NCBI GenBank assembly: GCA_900768795.1
Contig: CAAGEH010000003.1
Span: 1-64,000 of the forward strand
Reading direction: 5' to 3'
Source: an uncultured Collinsella sp.
GTDB lineage: Bacteria > Actinomycetota > Coriobacteriia > Coriobacteriales > Coriobacteriaceae
Length of the DNA: 64,000 nucleotides
Shown: positions 25,777-33,650 of the stretch, piece after piece
Numbering within the stretch: position 1 is the stretch's first letter
Layout of the letters: every line of letters starts with the position of its first letter
The notes under the pieces: generated by a model
What the model was told of the DNA's origin: nothing
The model's database searches: none
The model's input: the letters and a program-made list of their open reading frames with translations, nothing else
Position numbers and translations under genes: made by a program

Positions 25777-26511
25777 CTAGGCGTCCTCGCCGCGCAAGAT
25801 TCTCTCGGCTACCGCTACGCGCTCCGGCGAAGGCGGATTGACCCCTTCGAGACGGTACGGAATGCCGAGTTCCTCCCATTTGAAAACCCCCAGCGTATGG
25901 TAGGGGAGCACTTCGACACGCTTGACGGCGTCGCCGAGTTCGGCAATGAAATCGCGCGTGCGGTGCAGGTAGGTGTCGTTATCGGTGATGCCGGGGACGA
26001 GCACGTGGCGAATCCACATGGGCTTGCCCATCTGTGCCAGATAGCGCAGGGCATCGAGGATGTTGGCGTTGTCGCGCCCGGTCAGTTTTTTGTGCTCGGC
26101 CGGGTCGATGTGCTTGATGTCGGCGAGTACGAGGTCGCAGACATCCATGAGCTTGTTGAACTTGCCAAAGTACGGCTCCTTGCGCGTAAAGGGTGCAAGT
26201 GAGGTGTCGAGGCAGGTGTTGATACCGCGCTCGTGTGCCTTGGTGAAAAGCTCGATGAGAAAATCTATTTGAAGCAGTGCCTCGCCGCCCGAGACGGTAA
26301 TGCCGCCTTCGGGACCCCAGTAGCTGCGGAAACGCTCGGCACGGTCGAGGAGCTCGTCCGGCTCTCTGAGCTCGCAGTCATCGGTCGCCCAGGTGTCGGG
26401 GTTGTGGCAATACGCGCAACGCAGCGGGCAGCCTTTGAGGAAGATAAGATAGCGAACGCCCGGGCCATCGGCCGAGCCGAACGACTCTGTGGAGTGAACC
26501 CTACCCTGCAT
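25777..26511 (-). CDS. pflA: Pyruvate formate-lyase activating enzyme
   Basis: A 244-residue radical-SAM enzyme that installs the glycyl radical in PflB. The CX3CX2C motif binding the 4Fe-4S cluster is C28, C32 and C35 (GCPLRCAYCHNPD). TVSGGEALLQ is the SAM-binding GGE motif. The frame is open up to 26601, but ATG 26511 (MQGRVHSTESF) is the family start and has a GAAGG site. It precedes pflB; this order (activase first) is the reverse of E. coli. A perfect Fnr-type site lies 133 bp upstream. Confidence 0.95.
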   Translation of the reverse strand: MQGRVHSTESFGSADGPGVRYLIFLKGCPLRCAYCHNPDTWATDDCELREPDELLDRAERFRSYWGPEGGITVSGGEALLQIDFLIELFTKAHERGINTCLDTSLAPFTRKEPYFGKFNKLMDVCDLVLADIKHIDPAEHKKLTGRDNANILDALRYLAQMGKPMWIRHVLVPGITDNDTYLHRTRDFIAELGDAVKRVEVLPYHTLGVFKWEELGIPYRLEGVNPPSPERVAVAERILRGEDA

Positions 26512-26643
26512 CCTTCGCCTTTCTCGCAAAAGACCGTGACTGTTTTGTGTGCGCTTGTTGCGCGACCGAGTTGCATTTTTGGAGCATTGCGGCGCCTTCA
26601 ACTCGACCGGTTATTAACGTACATGGGACGGCGTTAAATTTCC

Positions 26644-26657
26644 TTGATTACAATCAA
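26644..26657 (-). promoter_or_regulatory. Perfect Fnr/Crp-family operator upstream of pflA
   Basis: TTGATTACAATCAA is an exact TTGAT-N4-ATCAA palindrome, the classical FNR consensus. It lies upstream of pflA, just downstream of the gene for a Crp/Fnr-type regulator. A possible -10 (TAATAA on the minus strand, 26611-26616) follows about 28 bp after the site, which suits activation. Operator identity is established by consensus; use by the neighbouring regulator is inferred. The rest of the 413-bp gap (26512-26924) contains no gene. Confidence 0.75.
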
Positions 26658-26680
26658 ATAACAGGAAAAATTTAGATGAA

Positions 26681-26694
26681 TTTTGTTAAATCAA
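26681..26694 (-). promoter_or_regulatory. Second, weaker Fnr-like site
   Basis: TTTTGTTAAATCAA has an exact ATCAA half and a degenerate TTTTG half. It is centred 37 bp from the perfect site, between it and the fnr-like gene. Confidence 0.4.
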
Positions 26695-26924
26695 CAAGAC
26701 CTAGTCGCGTAAGTTGCGCTAAGCAAACATGCAGCTTACCGGCAGTTTACGCGCCGTTTTTTGAATGCACGGCTGCATAGTGCTCGCGAACTGCCGCTAG
26801 TTCATCTGCTGATATGTCATAATTTTATTCTAACGCCCCGGATGGGGAAGTGGCATATCGGCGCATGGCGGCTATCCGGTCGCAAATAATCTGCTGCTAA
26901 TATTCAGCTGCTGATATTCGACCG

Positions 26925-27689
26925 CTATTCATCAAAACGGGCGACCGCCTTGAGCGCATCGTGATCGAGCACGCGCAGGCGGCCCCGTCCGCTCCGCTCG
27001 ACCAGGCCCTCACGGACAAACCGGGCGATGTTGCGCGAAACCGTCTCGGGGCGCAGGCCGATCGACCCTGCGATGTCCTCGAGCTTGAGTCTGATTTCGG
27101 GACCTTCGCAGCTGTGGTCGCGCGCGATTAAAAACTCGGCGAGCCGGCGGCGCGGGTCGCGAATGCCGAGCATCATGATTTTCTCCTCGGCGTCATCGAG
27201 TTCGGTGCAGACCATGCGGATAAGGCCGAGGGCGACATCGGGGTGATTTGCGAGCATGAGCTCGAAGTCTGCGCAGTGTATGCGGCAGAGCTCGACATCG
27301 GTGAGGCAGGCGACGGAGTAGCGGTAGACGTGGTCGGTGGTGAACATGCCGTGCCAAAGCGTTTGACCTGCGTGGAGAACGTCGAGCACATGCTCCTCTC
27401 CGTCGAGGCTGACCTTATACGTTTTGATACGGCCCGAGCGCACGATGATAATCGATTCGACTTCGTCGCCCTCTTGAACGAGAACGCTGCCGCGTTTGTG
27501 CGAGGAATGACGCGAGCACGCGAGCAGTTCGCGCTTGGCGGAAGCGGGAAGCTCCGTGAACAGGTGGATGTTGTTCATGCAAGAAGAGCCCGCGCGTGAG
27601 AAAGCGCAGTTGTGGCCGTTGGGCGCGCAGACGCGCTCGTTGGGTTTGAGCTGGCTTGGCCAGGTAGGCCGCTTTGGTGCGTCCGTCAT
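26925..27689 (-). CDS. Crp/Fnr-family transcriptional regulator
   Basis: A 254-residue regulator. The cyclic-nucleotide-binding-like sensor domain spans about residues 45-160 (GSVLVQEGDEVESIIIVRSG). The C-terminal winged helix has EDIAGSIGLRPETVSRNIAR with the E-xx-SR recognition pattern that reads FNR/CRP half sites. The N-terminus has C21, C28 and C37, which may ligate an Fe-S cluster as in FNR, though the spacing differs from E. coli. ATG 27689 follows AAAGGTGG. It lies upstream of pflA-pflB in the same direction, so it is the obvious candidate to control them. Confidence 0.85.
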   Translation of the reverse strand: MTDAPKRPTWPSQLKPNERVCAPNGHNCAFSRAGSSCMNNIHLFTELPASAKRELLACSRHSSHKRGSVLVQEGDEVESIIIVRSGRIKTYKVSLDGEEHVLDVLHAGQTLWHGMFTTDHVYRYSVACLTDVELCRIHCADFELMLANHPDVALGLIRMVCTELDDAEEKIMMLGIRDPRRRLAEFLIARDHSCEGPEIRLKLEDIAGSIGLRPETVSRNIARFVREGLVERSGRGRLRVLDHDALKAVARFDE

Positions 27690-27904
27690 GTGAACCACCT
27701 TTCGCTTGCGTTGAACAGCGCGGACGTTTTGTCTGTTTTGAGCTTATCGCATTGAGTTTAGCACCGGCGGGGAGTCGTCCCGTCGCACTTGGTGCGTGCC
27801 CATGCTGCGTTCTGGTTTGCGTTGCGTTTGCATCTTGGTGCCGGTTGTCGCAGCAGGTTAAAGAGCGCGACTCTGTGAGCTTGGGTGCGAACGCGCCATT
27901 TGTT

Positions 27905-28201
27905 TTATTTCCAGGGGTGCGAGGTGAGATGCCATCCGCCGCAGTATTCGCACTTATAGCAGGAAAGACCGCGGCGTCCATGGTTCTCGCAGTCTGCCAT
28001 AACTGCCTCCGCCTCATCTCGCGTGTCGTAGCGATTTTTGCTCGAGCACGATTTGTAGCGAAATGCCTCGTCTCGCTCGGCATCGAGTTCTTGCTGGTGA
28101 GCGTCCTCGCGAGTAAACAGGTCGGACATGTCGCCGCCGGTAGCCGAGCTTAGAAACTCGCTTTTCGCGCGCGTCCACGCCGCCCGTTTCCTGCTGCCCA
28201 T
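27905..28201 (-). CDS. Small protein with C-terminal zinc-ribbon-like motif
   Basis: About 98 residues from ATG 28201 (GGAGG 8 nt upstream), or 74 residues if ATG 28129 is used. The C-terminus reads GLSCYKCEYCGGWHLTSHPW, a compact CxxCxxC...H motif seen in many small uncharacterised actinobacterial proteins. The middle (SCSSKNRYDTRDEAEAVMAD) is helical and charged. The function is unknown; nucleic-acid or metal binding is possible. Confidence 0.6.
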   Translation of the reverse strand: MGSRKRAAWTRAKSEFLSSATGGDMSDLFTREDAHQQELDAERDEAFRYKSCSSKNRYDTRDEAEAVMADCENHGRRGLSCYKCEYCGGWHLTSHPWK

Positions 28202-28276
28202 CCGGCGCCCTCCCATTGCTCTTGCTGGTATATTCAGTACGCAACGTTAGTGTTACCGATAAACGTGGGGTCGCGC

Positions 28277-28780
28277 GTGAACATCAGAAAAACCATCGAT
28301 ACGGACATTCCGGCAGTTATGGACATCTACGACAGCGCTCGTGCGTTTATGCGCGCGCACGGCAACGCGACGCAGTGGCCCGAGGGAACTCCCTCGCGTG
28401 CGCAGCTGGAGCTCGATATTGCCGCGGACGGCAGCTTTGTCTGTGAGGTGGACGGGCGCATCGTGGCGACGTTTGCCTTTTTGCCGGGGCCCGATGCGAC
28501 GTACGCTCAAATTGAGGGCGAAGGTTGGCACGGAGAAGGCGAGTATTATGTGCTTCACCGCGTGGCATCAAACGGCAGCGTCCACGGCGTGACAGCGGCG
28601 ATGTTCGCATTTGCCAAAGCGCGTGCTCGCATGCTTCGCATCGATACGCACGAGCATAATCTTCCTATGCAGGGGGCTATCGTTAAAGCGGGTTTTTCAC
28701 GAGCGGGTATCATCCATTTGGAGAACGGCGACCCGCGTGTTGCCTTCGATTGGATACGCGCGCGTGAGGAAGCACGATAG
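28277..28780 (+). CDS. GNAT-family N-acetyltransferase
   Basis: A 167-residue acetyl-CoA-dependent acyltransferase. It starts MNIRKTIDTDIPAVMDIYDS, a classic GNAT N-terminus. The acetyl-CoA loop region VHGVTAAMFAFAKARARMLR is less canonical. The family-typical end is LPMQGAIVKAGFSRAGIIHL. GTG 28277 is preferred, though GTG 28250 is in frame. The substrate is unknown. Confidence 0.8.
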   Translation: MNIRKTIDTDIPAVMDIYDSARAFMRAHGNATQWPEGTPSRAQLELDIAADGSFVCEVDGRIVATFAFLPGPDATYAQIEGEGWHGEGEYYVLHRVASNGSVHGVTAAMFAFAKARARMLRIDTHEHNLPMQGAIVKAGFSRAGIIHLENGDPRVAFDWIRAREEAR

Positions 28781-28885
28781 GTTTCATGAAGCGCCGCCGC
28801 CCGCGCCTGCGTGGGGCTGTCTGCGTTTGTGCAGAGGGCGGTTGCTCATGCTCGTGTTGGGGCTGTCTGTGTTTGTGCGAGAGCG

Positions 28886-28982
28886 GCTGCTCGTACCTTT
28901 GTTGTTGGGTGTTGCGGCACGTGCTTGTGTTGGGTGCCGCTGCTCGTACCTTTGTTGTTGGGTGCTGCGGCACGTGCTTGTG
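28886..28982. repeat. Two 44-bp direct repeats, 53-bp period
   Basis: Copies 28886-28929 and 28939-28982 (beginning GCTGCTCGTACC, ending GGCACGTGCTTGTG) differ at one base. A second pair, GGGGCTGTCTGYGTTTGTGC, precedes them at about 28813 and 28860. They fill the 411-bp GNAT-mscL spacer, in which no gene is credible. Confidence 0.75.
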
Positions 28983-29080
28983 CGGGGGAGCTGCTTGGTT
29001 TGTCCGTTTGCTGCGCGCCTGTTCCGGCAAAACCTTCTGTACACGCAGGGTTGATCCTGTACATGCATGGCTAATAAAAA

Positions 29081-29103
29081 CGCCGGCATGTAAAACGCCG
29101 GCG
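29081..29103 (-). terminator. Terminator of mscL
   Basis: CGCCGGC (29081-29087) pairs with GCCGGCG (29097-29103). The minus strand continues with TTTTTATTAG. Confidence 0.8.
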
Positions 29104-29192
29104 AAAAAAAGTTACGGTATGTGTGCGTGATTCTCGGATATCGCACTATGCAGACGGTGCAACATACAGGCGGCATCAACGCGGTCACTGCG

Positions 29193-29618
29193 TTACTTCT
29201 GGGTCAAATCGCTTCCGCAGTGGCAGCATTTCGTTGCACCTTTGTGGACAGTCTCCAGGCAGTACGGGCATACCGGATCGGGCTCGGGCCCCTCTTCTGC
29301 GGAACCGGTGAGCTTGTTGCCGAGTTCCTGGGCCTTGTTCATGGCTTTGACCATGGCGAACACGATGGCGGCAACAATCAAGAAATTGATGATTGCGCTG
29401 ATGAACGCGCCGAAGTCGATTTTGGTGCCCGGAACCACGAGTCCGGAGATTTTGGTTGCGGAGCCGCCGGCGATAAGCGAGATGAGCGGGTTGATGATGT
29501 TGTCGGTGAGCGAGGTCACGATTGCGGTGAACGCGCCGCCGATGATGACGCCGACTGCCATATCCATTACGTTGCCGCGGCTGATGAACTCTTTGAATTC
29601 ATTGAGCGCTTTTTTCAT
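29193..29618 (-). CDS. mscL: Large-conductance mechanosensitive channel MscL with C-terminal zinc ribbon
   Basis: A 141-residue channel that opens under hypo-osmotic shock. The amphipathic N-terminal helix and TM1 are canonical (KKALNEFKEFISRGNVMDMA, VGVIIGGAFTAIVTSL), and TM2 is AIINFLIVAAIVFAMVKAMN. The usual C-terminal helix bundle is replaced from residue 117 by CPYCLETVHKGATKCCHCGS, a zinc-ribbon-like CPYC...CxHC motif. ATG 29618 follows GAGGAGG. The zinc tail is unusual compared with the E. coli protein and may couple gating to metal or redox state, which is inference. Confidence 0.92.
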   Translation of the reverse strand: MKKALNEFKEFISRGNVMDMAVGVIIGGAFTAIVTSLTDNIINPLISLIAGGSATKISGLVVPGTKIDFGAFISAIINFLIVAAIVFAMVKAMNKAQELGNKLTGSAEEGPEPDPVCPYCLETVHKGATKCCHCGSDLTQK

Positions 29619-29842
29619 GTGGCCTCCTCTATCCTGCGATTTCATAACGAGCCGTTCATGCGAAGGCCCGATTGCATGCTAGGGGTCCGGCTTCCGCAAG
29701 GCGCGAACCTGCGGAACACGTTGTGCGACGGGCACGACGAGGAGCTACACCGGGTCTCGACAACCGGTTCGCCCACCGGCTGCCTCATTGTACCGCGGCA
29801 TGTGGGACAATGAGGCGGATTAAACCATTGCTGAAGGGGGCC

Positions 29843-31870
29843 GTGTTGAAGCAGACGGACGAGGACGTGCAGAAGCAGGCGGTCGTGGGAATTTTGGCGC
29901 ACGTCGATGCCGGAAAAACGACGCTTGCCGAGGCCATGCTCTTTGAAGCCGGGGAAATTCGCCGGTGCGGTCGCGTGGACGACGGCGACTCTCATCTGGA
30001 CACCGATGCAATCGAGCGCGAACGCGGAATCACGATTTTCTCTGCTCAGGCGGTGCTTGACTATGCCGATACGCATCTCATGTTGGTCGATGCTCCTGGA
30101 CATGTTGACTTTTCCGCCGAGGCGGAGCGCACGCTGCGCGCACTCGATTACGCGATTCTGGTGGTGGGCGCCAACGACGGCGTGCAGGGCCATACCGAGA
30201 CCCTTTGGCGTTTGCTTAGGCGTTACGCGATTCCGACGTTTATCTTTATCAATAAAATCGATTTGGAAAACCCCGGCTTGCCTGTTTTGTTAGGGCAATT
30301 GACCTCGCGTTTCTCTGCGGGATGCATCGATGCACGTGCGTTGCTTTCGGGCGTTGGGACGGCACTTGAGGACGCAGCGGCACTTGATGAACGGGCGCTT
30401 GACGAGTACGTGGACACGGAAAGCCTGAGCGATCGGACGCTCTGTCGTATGGTTGCCGAGCGCAAGGTGTTTCCCTGTTTTACGGGCTCTGCACTCAGGG
30501 ACCGAGGAGTGGCGGAGCTGCTAGGAGGCATGTGCTCCTTCATCGAACCTCGTGCGTGGCCAAAAGATTTTGCCGCTCGCGTATATCGCGTGAGCAGGGG
30601 AGACCATGGTGAGCGGCTGGCTTGGCTTAAGGTGACGGGTGGCGTGCTGCGGGCAAAACAGGCGGTTCGCGGGAGCTTTGGAGGCGAGCCCGGCGAGCAG
30701 AAGGTCGATCAGGTGCGCATCTATAACGGCGATCGCTACGAGCTTGCGCAGGAGGTGCCGGCGGGTTCCATCTGTGCGGTGACAGGGCTTGTTGGGATGC
30801 GTCCGGGTGATGTTCTGGGCGCAGAGCCCGCGGGTACGGCACCGGTCGTGGCGCCTGTTCTTACCTATACAGTGGTCCCGGGGGACGCGGATGTGCATAC
30901 GGTATTCCGCGCATTGCGCGAGCTGGCTGACGAGGACCCGATGCTCGGAGTTTCGTGGAATATCCACCTGGAAGAGATTCATCTGCAGCTTATGGGTGCT
31001 GTGCAGCTTGAGGTGGTCGAGCGCGTACTCGTTGAGCGTTTTGGTCTTAAGGTGTCGTTTATGCCCGGCGGGATTCTTTATAAGGAGACGATTTCCGCCC
31101 CAGTGGACGGCGTTGGCCACTTTGAGCCTTTGCGACATTATGCCGAGGTACACGTACATATAGATCCGCGGCCGGCGGGTTCGGGCGTGGAGTTCGGTAC
31201 CGTGACCTCGACCGACGAGCTCGATCTTAATTGGCAACGTTTGGCGCTCACCAACGCTATGGAGCGTGAGCATCTAGGCGTGCTTATCGGGTCGCCCATC
31301 ACTGATATGCGCATTACGCTTACAGGAGGACGCGCTCATGCAAAACATACCGAGGGCGGCGATTTTCGTCAGGCAACGTATCGGGCAATTCGGCAAGGGC
31401 TCATGGAGGCTGCAACGGCGGGCGCGGCGGTGCTGCTCGAGCCGTGGTACCGCTTTGAGCTTGAGGTGCCGGGCGAATGCGTGGGACGCGCGCTTTCGGA
31501 TGTGACGCGTATGACGGCAACGTTTGAGTCGCCTGCCGTAGCAGGTGATATGGCGTGCATTGTCGGCCGTGTTCCTGCGTCTGAGGTGCAGGATTACGCA
31601 CTGGATGTTGCGGTATATACGAGCGGGTGTGGTCATCTGTTTTTGGAATATGCCGGTTATGCGCCCTGCCATGATGCCGAGCGTGTGATCGAGGCGGCGG
31701 CGTATGACCCCGAGGCGGATTTGCCCAACACACCCGATTCGGTCTTCTGTGCACATGGTGCAGGCTATACCGTCAAATGGCAAGATGTTCCTGCTGCTGC
31801 ACACGTGCGTGTGGACCCTGCGACGTTTCGTCCCTGTCGTCCCGCCGATGCTGCGTTCTTCGGCAGGTAA
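29843..31870 (+). CDS. TetM-like translational GTPase (ribosomal-protection/EF-G paralogue)
   Basis: A roughly 675-residue elongation-factor-like GTPase. The P-loop AHVDAGKTT is at residues 19-27, then RGITIFSAQ, DAPGHVDFSAE and NKID. Domain order (G, II, III, IV, V) follows EF-G/TetM, and the closest pattern is the TetM/TetO group. The tip of domain IV, which decides tetracycline protection, cannot be judged without alignment, so resistance is not claimed. GTG 29843 or TTG 29846 is favoured by GAAGGGGG just upstream; ATG 29810 lacks a site. It may be a core paralogue of unknown role. Confidence 0.82.
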   Translation: MLKQTDEDVQKQAVVGILAHVDAGKTTLAEAMLFEAGEIRRCGRVDDGDSHLDTDAIERERGITIFSAQAVLDYADTHLMLVDAPGHVDFSAEAERTLRALDYAILVVGANDGVQGHTETLWRLLRRYAIPTFIFINKIDLENPGLPVLLGQLTSRFSAGCIDARALLSGVGTALEDAAALDERALDEYVDTESLSDRTLCRMVAERKVFPCFTGSALRDRGVAELLGGMCSFIEPRAWPKDFAARVYRVSRGDHGERLAWLKVTGGVLRAKQAVRGSFGGEPGEQKVDQVRIYNGDRYELAQEVPAGSICAVTGLVGMRPGDVLGAEPAGTAPVVAPVLTYTVVPGDADVHTVFRALRELADEDPMLGVSWNIHLEEIHLQLMGAVQLEVVERVLVERFGLKVSFMPGGILYKETISAPVDGVGHFEPLRHYAEVHVHIDPRPAGSGVEFGTVTSTDELDLNWQRLALTNAMEREHLGVLIGSPITDMRITLTGGRAHAKHTEGGDFRQATYRAIRQGLMEAATAGAAVLLEPWYRFELEVPGECVGRALSDVTRMTATFESPAVAGDMACIVGRVPASEVQDYALDVAVYTSGCGHLFLEYAGYAPCHDAERVIEAAAYDPEADLPNTPDSVFCAHGAGYTVKWQDVPAAAHVRVDPATFRPCRPADAAFFGR

Positions 31871-31986
31871 GGCGCACGGGGTTTGAAGGTGCACTGATTA
31901 TTGAAACCGGTTGACCAGTTCTGCGCTATTGGACAGATTCCGGCGCTCTGTGCGCTGATAAACGATCGAGCGATTGCCCTGGAGGC

Positions 31987-32087
31987 GAGATAGCCTCTGC
32001 ACGGGATTGCGCGGAGGGCATTGCCCGAAAATCTTGCCGTGCTCGACTGCTTGAGATAGCCTCTGCACGGGATTGCGCGGAGAGCAT
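31987..32087. CRISPR. Candidate two-repeat CRISPR-like remnant
   Basis: Two identical 30-bp copies (31987-32016 and 32053-32082; starts GAGATAGCCTCTGC, ends GATTGCGCGGAG) have a period of 66 bp. The similarity continues into RGCAT, giving 34 of 35 matching bases and a spacer of about 31 nt, dimensions seen in CRISPR arrays with 36-bp repeats. Each copy can fold (CCTCTGC with GCGGAGG in copy 1). There are only two copies and no cas gene in the window, so a simple direct repeat is equally possible. Confidence 0.25.
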
Positions 32088-32238
32088 GGAGGCAATTCGG
32101 GCGGCGTTTGCCGATTTCGAGTTTTATTCGTCTGTCGGCGCGCGATTGATGCGGTAATGTGCCGATACGTCGGTGACAGTTACATGTAGAACGGCGTCGA
32201 GAGCTTGTACGTATGCGTAAACGCGGCATGGTCCGGAA

Positions 32239-32418
32239 AAAATGGCAGAAATATCGAGAAATGAGTCCTTCCGCCCTGCTGACACGTTAAAAATTGCGCC
32301 TTCATACAGCAAAATCTTGAGATTTCATTCAAATCCGGGGCATATTGCCCCTTTTTTCGGGGCTCATCCCGTTACAGCAATCAAAAAATGACTCAAAACT
32401 CGATTTTTCTGCCACTTT
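32239..32418. repeat. 180-bp inverted-repeat element (type D)
   Basis: The 29-bp ends 32239-32267 and 32390-32418 are inverted repeats with 24 matches (core TGGCAGAAA and ATCGAG). The interior includes a GGGGCATATTGCCCC hairpin followed by TTTTTT (about 32337-32357), a good rho-independent terminator on the plus strand. There is no ORF. It resembles a MITE or a structured RNA unit. Confidence 0.65.
32337..32357 (+). terminator. Terminator-like hairpin inside element D
   Basis: GGGGCA/TGCCCC-type stem with T6 after it. It is the only strong plus-strand terminator after the TetM-like gene, about 470 bp downstream of its stop. Confidence 0.6.
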
Positions 32419-32668
32419 GAGCGCACCATGTTAAAAAGTTGGAATTCGGCTCTCCTGAGGATCGTGCAGGGGTGCGGTAGTTCGCTCGAGACGGTGTGCG
32501 TCCTTGCGTTGCACGCGTTCGCGGAGACCGTCTTAGATGGTCTCCGATGCAGTTACTTCGAAAGCAGCGGAGGGGAGACCTTCTTTTGTTGTGGCACGTC
32601 AATACCGTTCAATTCAATCACAGGCGTTTGATTTCCGTGCTCGAGCATTCTGAGATTGATAGTACAAA

Positions 32669-32684
32669 ATGGCTATAGCCATTC
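32669..32684. promoter_or_regulatory. Perfect 16-bp palindrome upstream of the recombinase
   Basis: AATGGCTATAGCCATT lies 77 bp before the recombinase start. It could be the binding or crossover site of the serine recombinase, or an operator. A second copy was not seen in the window. Confidence 0.45.
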
Positions 32685-32760
32685 GCGAGATTTACACGCC
32701 CTATTGCGGGTGGGCTTTCATTTGAGCTGATGCTGCATTGTGCAGACGATAGGGGCAATC

Positions 32761-33396
32761 ATGGAAAAAAGAATCTTTGGGTATGCGCGTGTTTCTTCTG
32801 TAGACCAGAATCTAGACCGTCAATTGGACGCGTTGGGGCGGTTTCCAGTTCGGAGCAGCCTGATTTACGCAGACAAGGCAAGTGGAAAGGACTTCAAACG
32901 TCCTCAGTACCAGCGGCTTCTTCGTAGGTTGCGCGAGGGCGACGTTCTCGTGATCAAAAGTATCGATCGTTTGGGTCGCAATTATCGTGAAGTCCTCGAT
33001 GAATGGCGACGCATCACGGTGGATAGACGTGCTGCCATAGTGGTGCTTGATATGCCGTTGCTCGATACGCGTGAACAGCTCGATGGCATCACGGGAACAT
33101 TCATGGCGGATTTGGTCCTCCAAATCTTGAGTTACGTGGCACAGCTGGAGCGCGAAAACATCAAGCAGCGTCAGGCGGAGGGTATCGCGTCGGCGCGTCT
33201 GCGGGGTGTGAGATTTGGGAGACCGGCGCTCGAACGCCCGGATAGTTACAGCGATGTTATTAAATCATTCGAAGGAGGTGAGGTTACGAGGCAAGAGGCC
33301 GCAACGCTACTGAACGTCAGCACATCGACATTCGATCGTTGGAGGCGGGCGGACACGACCGGTTTTGACCGTTCGCCGTCTGTCCGTCCTCTTTAG
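32761..33396 (+). CDS. Serine recombinase (resolvase/invertase family)
   Basis: A 211-residue small serine recombinase. The catalytic Ser12 is in FGYARVSSVDQN, and Arg residues of the active site are in SIDRLGRNYREV. The long E-helix (MADLVLQILSYVAQLERENI) is followed by KQRQAEGIASARLRG and a C-terminal HTH (TRQEAATLLNVSTSTFDRWR). ATG 32761 follows AGGGG. It is alone between a repeat-rich gap and trmL. Family members resolve or invert DNA; the partner site is unknown, with 32669-32684 as a candidate. Confidence 0.9.
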   Translation: MEKRIFGYARVSSVDQNLDRQLDALGRFPVRSSLIYADKASGKDFKRPQYQRLLRRLREGDVLVIKSIDRLGRNYREVLDEWRRITVDRRAAIVVLDMPLLDTREQLDGITGTFMADLVLQILSYVAQLERENIKQRQAEGIASARLRGVRFGRPALERPDSYSDVIKSFEGGEVTRQEAATLLNVSTSTFDRWRRADTTGFDRSPSVRPL

Positions 33397-33619
33397 CTAG
33401 ACATTTTGACGAGGGGAGTTTATTGCACAGAGCTCACTCCTTCCCTCGATGTTTATCCAGTTCACGCCCTTGAATCAAATAGTGCCACCGCGTTGCCAAT
33501 TCGTCTACCTTTACAATTTAATTACTGATTCAACCGAATGCCCTCTATCGCGATGCCTTGCGTTACGATGGCGGGCATCTCTGATTTCAGTTGAAGGATG
33601 CCAATGTGACAATTGTCTG

Positions 33620-33650
33620 ATGTGACAAAGGGACTGTCCCTTTGTCACAT
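33620..33650. terminator. 15-bp perfect palindrome at the trmL 3' end
   Basis: ATGTGACAAAGGGAC (33620-33634) pairs with its complement at 33636-33650 around a single T. It includes the trmL stop codon. There is no T run, so function is unclear. The 248-bp gap after the recombinase is otherwise featureless. Confidence 0.5.

Larger units (their letters stand above)
31871..32760. other. Large intergenic region upstream of the recombinase gene
   Basis: About 890 bp without a convincing gene. It holds the CRISPR-sized repeat pair (31987-32087), the inverted-repeat element D (32239-32418), an 8-bp perfect hairpin (CGGAGACC 32522-32529 with 32539-32546) and the 16-bp palindrome 32669-32684. The repeat content, weak coding signal and adjacent recombinase suggest a decayed integration site. 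Confidence 0.6.

Noticed and set aside
28710..29188. Several overlapping small frames in the GNAT-mscL gap
   Set aside because: They arise from the tandem repeat and lack ribosome sites and family motifs.
29690..29800. Possible tRNA upstream of the TetM-like GTPase
   Set aside because: GGTTCGCCC resembles a T-loop, but no acceptor stem, D-arm or anticodon arm could be folded.
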